64,000 bases of DNA from Polyangium sp. y55x31 (GTDB lineage Bacteria; Myxococcota_A; Polyangia; Polyangiales; Polyangiaceae): contig NZ_JARZHG010000040.1 in NCBI RefSeq assembly GCF_029946505.1, positions 40,992-104,991 on the forward strand, read 5' to 3'. The notes below the pieces were generated by a model. The model was not told the origin of the DNA. It saw only the letters and a program-made list of their open reading frames with translations, and made no database searches. A program made the position numbers and the translations under genes. Positions 60,086-64,000 of this stretch are shown in pieces; within the stretch, counting starts at the first letter, position 1; every line of letters begins with the position of its first letter.

Positions 60086-61633
60086 ATGAAATCGTCCCGT
60101 GTCGCCGTCCTCGCCTTCGCAGGCATGCTGCTCACGAGCCTTTCCGTCTATTCGTTCACCCCTCCCGGCGGCCTGCCGTCCTCGCCCGAGCCCACCATCG
60201 GCGCCGAAGCGATCGAAGACGACGGGACGACCGAGAAGACGACGGACCCGACGAACCAAGTCGAGCTCGCCCACTTCACCGCGGGCTCGACCGTGATGAT
60301 CGACGGGCGCATGGGTCACCCGAAGATCCTCAAGAACCAGCGCGGCGAGACGTTCCTCATGCTCGAAGCCCGCGCGAACGGAGGCGATCGCGCGAAAGCC
60401 GCGCCCCAGGTGAACCTCTCCATCGTCATCGACCGCTCCGGCTCGATGAAGGGCACCCGCCTCCGCAACGCGATCAACGCTGCGATCGGCGCCGTCGAGC
60501 GCCTCCACGACGGCGACATGGTCTCGGTCGTCACGTTCGACACGCGCACCGAGGTCGTCGTTCCAGCCGTCGTCATCGGGCCCTCGACCCGCAGCTCGGT
60601 CGTCTCGTCGATCTCCGGCATCACGCTCGGCGGCGACACCTGCATCTCCTGCGGCATCGAGACCGCCATGGCCGAGATGAACCGCGCAAGCGACGGCCGC
60701 ATCAGCCGCATGATCGTCCTCAGCGACGGCGACGCAAACCATGGCTTGAAGGACGTCCCCGGCTTCCGCAGCCTCGCACAGCGCGCCCGGGACCGCGCCA
60801 TCGGCATCTCCACCGTGGGCGTCGACGTCGATTACAACGAAAAAATCCTCTCGGCGATCGCCGTCGAATCGAACGGCCGGCATTACTTCGTGGAGAACGA
60901 CGCCGCGCTCGCCCGCGTCTTCGAGGGCGAAGCCGAGGCCCTCACGCAAGCCGTCGCGAGCGGCGCCGAGGTCGACATCGATCTCGCCCCCGGCGTCGAG
61001 CTCGATCGCGTCTTCGATCGCTCCTTCCGCCGCAGCGGGAGTCGCATCACCGTCCCACTCGGCACGTTCAGCGGCGGCGACGTGAAGACCGTGCTCGTCA
61101 AGCTGCGCGTCCCCGCAGGTTCGAACGGCGAGCTCCCCGTCGCGACCGTCGACATGCGTTACAAAGACCTCGTCAAGAACGAGGACGGCCGCTGCAGCGG
61201 CAAGCTCGGCGTCGAGGTCGTGGACGAGAACGCGAGTGATCTCGACGCCGTCGTCGCCGGCCGCATGAACCGGAGCGAGACCGCCTCCGCCCTCGAAGAG
61301 GCGAACCGTCTGTTCGAGCAAGGCAAGGTCGCCGAGGCCCGTCGCCGCATCGAGAGCCGCGAGCAAGCCCTGCGCGACTCGGCCGCGAAGGCAAAGACCA
61401 GCGCCCCCGCAGCCCGCGCCGCCGACGTCGCCTCGGACTTCGACCGTCAGCTCGCCGTCGTGCAGCAAGCGCAATCCGGCTTCGCCGAGCCGCCCATCGC
61501 CGCCGCGCCGCAGCCCGCCGCAGGCCCGTTCGCCACGCCGCCGCCCACAGCCGCGCCCCAGCCCACAGAGACCCGTCAAGGGCGCAAGGCCGTTCGGTCG
61601 AACCAGGAAGCGGCGACGAACATGGGATTCTGA
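60086..61633 (+). CDS. secreted von Willebrand factor A domain protein
   Basis: 515 residues. Signal peptide or N-terminal anchor (about 5-24), then a vWA domain with full MIDAS: VIDRSGSMKGTRL, the Thr loop GGDTCISCG and LSDGDANHG. A beta-sandwich and coiled-coil (SALEEANRLFEQGKVAEARRRIE) follow, with a Pro/Ala-rich tail. Resembles Ca-activated chloride channel/YfbK-type bacterial vWA proteins. GGAG precedes the ATG. It follows the redox operon by 58 bp in the same direction, so cotranscription is possible but not certain. Confidence 0.9.
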   Translation: MKSSRVAVLAFAGMLLTSLSVYSFTPPGGLPSSPEPTIGAEAIEDDGTTEKTTDPTNQVELAHFTAGSTVMIDGRMGHPKILKNQRGETFLMLEARANGGDRAKAAPQVNLSIVIDRSGSMKGTRLRNAINAAIGAVERLHDGDMVSVVTFDTRTEVVVPAVVIGPSTRSSVVSSISGITLGGDTCISCGIETAMAEMNRASDGRISRMIVLSDGDANHGLKDVPGFRSLAQRARDRAIGISTVGVDVDYNEKILSAIAVESNGRHYFVENDAALARVFEGEAEALTQAVASGAEVDIDLAPGVELDRVFDRSFRRSGSRITVPLGTFSGGDVKTVLVKLRVPAGSNGELPVATVDMRYKDLVKNEDGRCSGKLGVEVVDENASDLDAVVAGRMNRSETASALEEANRLFEQGKVAEARRRIESREQALRDSAAKAKTSAPAARAADVASDFDRQLAVVQQAQSGFAEPPIAAAPQPAAGPFATPPPTAAPQPTETRQGRKAVRSNQEAATNMGF

Positions 61634-61657
61634 CGAGGGGGAGTTACTTGCAGCGTT

Positions 61658-61762
61658 GCGCCGGGGTTTCACCCCGGGCCCGACCAGGGGCTGTTCGCCC
61701 CTGGACCCGAACCAGGGCGCAGCCCTGGACCTCGGGTGCATCGACCGCGATGCGGTCGATGC
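61658..61762 (-). repeat. four-hairpin intergenic repeat, copy 2
   Basis: Inverted copy of 9957-10060. Read on the minus strand it gives the same four hairpins in the same order, beginning GCATCGACCGCATCGCGGTC. Loops and some stem bases differ with compensating changes, e.g. CCAGCGC/GCGCTGG in copy 1 versus CCAGGGC/GCCCTGG here. It lies between the convergent vWA and hypothetical genes. Confidence 0.85.
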
Positions 61763-61773
61763 AAGAGAGAGTT

Positions 61774-62541
61774 TCAGCCGTCCGCGCCCGTTTCCGCCCT
61801 CGTCGCCGCCAGTTCGAACTCGTTCGTCTCGCCCGGTTGTCGCTGCGAAGGCTTGAGCTTCCCCGCCAGCTCCTCCAGGCCCGCCAGCGCGAACGCCGAC
61901 GACAGGACCGCCGCCCCACGGCTGAACGCGCGATCGTTCGCCTCCATCGCCGCCCGCTTCTGCCGGAGCGTCGCCTCGGCCTCACGCGCCTCGCGCGCCA
62001 CCGCCGCGAGCGCCTTTTCCAGCGGCGGAAGCTCGAGCTCGAGCTCCTCGGCAAACGCCTCCCGATCGAGCGACAACCCCCGTCGCCGCGGCGCCGGCAG
62101 CCGCACCGACTCGTCGCGCAGCGCATCGAGCACCGAGCGCCCGATCGTCGCGAGCACCGAAGGATCCGTCGGCACCGCTTCGAGCAGGTGCAGCCGCGGC
62201 AAACCCGCCATCCCGCACGTCGTCTCCACCGCCGCGCGCAGATCCACCAGGATCCGCCGCACCTTCTCCACCGCCTCGTCCCGCGCCTTGCGCGGCGCCG
62301 CGTCGTCCGCGAGCTCCCGCTCGTGGGCCGCGTCGGCGCGCACGAGCGCCTCGTTCTCCGTCGCGATGAGGCGTCCCACGAGGCGCAAGAAGAGCGACAC
62401 GTCCGGCATCTCCTCGTCGGGGCGGAGGTGCGGCGAGAGCAGCTCGGCGACGCGCATCGCGACTTCGTTGGCATGCGTGTGCGCTGCCGCGGCCACGGCG
62501 CGCGCGGACTTCTGCCGATCGGTGACGGCCTTGGATGCCAT
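61774..62541 (-). CDS. hypothetical helical protein
   Basis: 255 residues, predicted almost entirely helical and rich in Ala, Arg and Glu (KALAAVAREAREAEATLRQKRAAM), with coiled-coil potential near the C-terminus. No signal peptide or known domain. GAGGAGG lies about 13 nt upstream of ATG 62541. Divergent from mltG, 86 bp apart. Confidence 0.72.
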   Translation of the reverse strand: MASKAVTDRQKSARAVAAAAHTHANEVAMRVAELLSPHLRPDEEMPDVSLFLRLVGRLIATENEALVRADAAHERELADDAAPRKARDEAVEKVRRILVDLRAAVETTCGMAGLPRLHLLEAVPTDPSVLATIGRSVLDALRDESVRLPAPRRRGLSLDREAFAEELELELPPLEKALAAVAREAREAEATLRQKRAAMEANDRAFSRGAAVLSSAFALAGLEELAGKLKPSQRQPGETNEFELAATRAETGADG

Positions 62542-62627
62542 GCAGGGAAAGGACCTCCTCGACCGAGGCATCATCACCCTCGGACCCGCCCCGTGGCAAC
62601 GTTCGGCTTGACGCCCTTCGGCGTTTG

Positions 62628-63893
62628 ATGCTTTGCACCCTACCTGCCGTGCCCACGAGAGCCCCGTCTTCCCCCGGGCGTCGCCGCCGCCGCGCGTCGC
62701 CCCAAGCGCCCTCCGAGGCCGGCGCGCTCCCCTCGTCGTCGCCGCCGCCGCCTTCGCCGAGGAAGCCCCGCCCACGCCTCTCGCGGCGCGCCCGCGCGGC
62801 CCTCTTCGCGCTCGCGGGCGCGGCCGCCGCCGTGGGCCTTTCGCTGCTCGCCCTCGTTCTCGGCTACGGCCACCTTCACGCGCCCGACGCGGGCACCACG
62901 GTCGAGATCGACTGGCCGGCCGGACTCGACAGCGATGAGGCCGCAGCGCTGCTCGCCCGGCACGACCTCGTCCGCAGCGAGGGCGCGATGGCCATGTTCC
63001 TGCGCACGACCGGCGGCACGAGCGCGTTCGTCCCGGGCCCGCACCTGCTCGCGCAGGGCCTCGATCCCTGGGATCTCCGCCACCTCCTCGAACGTTCGCC
63101 CAAGCGACCCACCACGCGCGTCACCATCCCCGAGGGCTTTCATCGGTTCGACATCGCGACGCGCCTCGAAAAACTCCGCGTCGCTGGCAAGAACGCCTTC
63201 CTCCGCGCGAGCGCCGATCCGCTCCTGCTCGACGAGCTCGGCATCGAGCGCAAGGGCGCGCTCGGGATCGAGAGCGCCGAGGGATACCTCTTTCCCGCGA
63301 CGTACGATTTCCCGCTCGACACCGATCCCCGAGAGATCGTCCGCCGCCTCGTCACGGAGGCCGATCGCCGCTGGGCTGCGCTCGCGGTGCAGCATGCCGC
63401 AGGCTTCGCGTCGCTCCGCAATACGCTCGGGTTTGGCCGCCGCGAGGTCCTGATCCTCGCCTCGATCGTCGAGAAAGAGGCGGTCCAGCCCGACGAACGA
63501 CCGCTCATCGCGAGCGTCTTTCTGAACCGGCTGCTCGATCCCACGTTCAAGCCGAAGCGTCTGCAATCGGATCCCACCGCGGCTTACGCTTGTTTTTCCG
63601 AGCCCGACGTCGTCCCGGCCTGCGCCGGCTTCGCGGGCAAGATCACCCCGGCCATCAACCGCGATTCGAAGAATCGATACAGCACGTACGTGAACGACGG
63701 ATTGCCGCCCGGTCCCATCGCGAACCCCGGCGCTCCGTCCATCGAGGCCGTGCTCGCGCCGGCGGCGACGAAATACCTCTATTTCGTGGCCAAGGGAGGC
63801 GGCCGGCACACCTTCAGCGAGGCGCTCGACCAGCACAACGAGGCCGTCCGCAAGCTGCGCGCGACCACGACGAGCGCCGAGAGACCCGAATGA
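62628..63893 (+). CDS. mltG: endolytic murein transglycosylase MltG
   Basis: 421 residues. MltG cleaves nascent peptidoglycan strands at the inner membrane. A Pro/Arg/Ser-rich cytoplasmic N-terminus, one membrane helix (about 55-78), a LysM-like small domain and the YceG catalytic domain are visible, with ESAEGYLFPATYDFP, the catalytic Glu in ILASIVEKEAVQPDER, RLQSDPTAAYA and SKNRYSTYVNDGLPPGPIANPG. The start is uncertain (GTG 62649 also possible). Stop overlaps the next ATG by 4 bp. Confidence 0.93.
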   Translation: MLCTLPAVPTRAPSSPGRRRRRASPQAPSEAGALPSSSPPPPSPRKPRPRLSRRARAALFALAGAAAAVGLSLLALVLGYGHLHAPDAGTTVEIDWPAGLDSDEAAALLARHDLVRSEGAMAMFLRTTGGTSAFVPGPHLLAQGLDPWDLRHLLERSPKRPTTRVTIPEGFHRFDIATRLEKLRVAGKNAFLRASADPLLLDELGIERKGALGIESAEGYLFPATYDFPLDTDPREIVRRLVTEADRRWAALAVQHAAGFASLRNTLGFGRREVLILASIVEKEAVQPDERPLIASVFLNRLLDPTFKPKRLQSDPTAAYACFSEPDVVPACAGFAGKITPAINRDSKNRYSTYVNDGLPPGPIANPGAPSIEAVLAPAATKYLYFVAKGGGRHTFSEALDQHNEAVRKLRATTTSAERPE

Positions 63894-64000
63894 ACCCCCC
63901 CGATCGAAAGCGACAAACGTTCGTCTCGAAAAACACCCTGCGGCTCGCCGGCCTCTTGGCCGCGCCGCTCCTCGTGGCCTGCTCGGGCGCCACCGCGCCC
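63890..64000 (+). CDS. lipoprotein, N-terminus only (window edge)
   Basis: The first 37 residues show a signal peptide with basic start (MNPPDRKRQTF) and lipobox LLVAC followed by SGATAP. The rest lies beyond the window. It overlaps mltG by 4 bp (ATGA), so it is in the same operon. Function cannot be judged. Confidence 0.75.
   Translation, partial: MNPPDRKRQTFVSKNTLRLAGLLAAPLLVACSGATAP

Overview
The window is about 70% GC DNA from a large-genome, social-type Myxococcota (Polyangiales/Sorangium-like) bacterium. That placement is inference. It rests on the very strong GC3 bias, five eukaryote-like Ser/Thr kinase genes in 64 kb, many Gly/Pro/Ala-rich lipoproteins, TamB, multiheme cytochromes, and stand-alone hcp genes. 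No rRNA, CRISPR array, transposase or integrase was seen.

Layout. 1-9.9 kb: truncated Ser/Thr kinase (-), rpsO, pnp, lysA (-), pyk, kinase, and a secreted TPR-like protein. 10-26.9 kb: zinc-finger-like protein, methyltransferase, DUF1285 protein, a giant tamB, a lipin-like lipoprotein, a tail-anchored kinase, a TPR protein, small membrane and lipoproteins, NDH-2 and a DUF2505 protein. 27.1-34.8 kb: an unusual tRNA island with 31 tRNA genes plus one tRNA-like gene whose anticodon loop is 59 nt. It is interleaved with a Ro60/TROVE (Rsr) gene, an HNH nuclease, two paralogous mini-proteins of under 60 aa, a small membrane protein and several strongly folded spacers. 34.8-42.4 kb: a free-standing fragment homologous to the N-terminal part of RNA polymerase beta' (-), an alpha/beta hydrolase, membrane proteins and an aminotransferase. 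42.5-50.4 kb: a structured non-coding stretch with a strong terminator, lipoprotein, LptF/G-like protein, isoaspartyl peptidase, two hcp genes, enoyl-CoA hydratase and acyl-CoA dehydrogenase (divergent), a zinc ribbon protein and a copper monooxygenase-like lipoprotein. 50.4-61.7 kb: a divergent lipoprotein and then a tightly overlapping operon: Ser/Thr kinase; pseudokinase-TM-pentaheme cytochrome; double cNMP-binding domain-ferredoxin-membrane protein; tetraheme-ferredoxin-FAD flavocytochrome; followed by a vWA protein. 61.7-64 kb: a hypothetical protein (-), mltG and the start of a lipoprotein gene.

Two systems deserve attention. (1) The tRNA island. Its tRNAs are largely ordered by codon family and several are abnormal: two Leu tRNAs without a long variable arm, His and Pro tRNAs with C at position 33, and one tRNA scaffold with a 59-nt anticodon loop. 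Ro60 is an RNA chaperone whose bacterial Y RNA partners mimic tRNAs. Beside the Ro60 gene lies an 80-nt RNA candidate closed by a perfect 8-bp terminal stem, so a Ro60/Y-RNA/tRNA module is a plausible reading. (2) The 51.1-60 kb operon, which appears to join Ser/Thr-kinase and cyclic-nucleotide signalling to a transmembrane electron conduit (NAD(P)H/FAD, Fe-S clusters, periplasmic haems). I know of no named system with this composition, but I could not search.

A 104-105-bp repeat of four successive hairpins occurs twice, each time between convergent gene ends.
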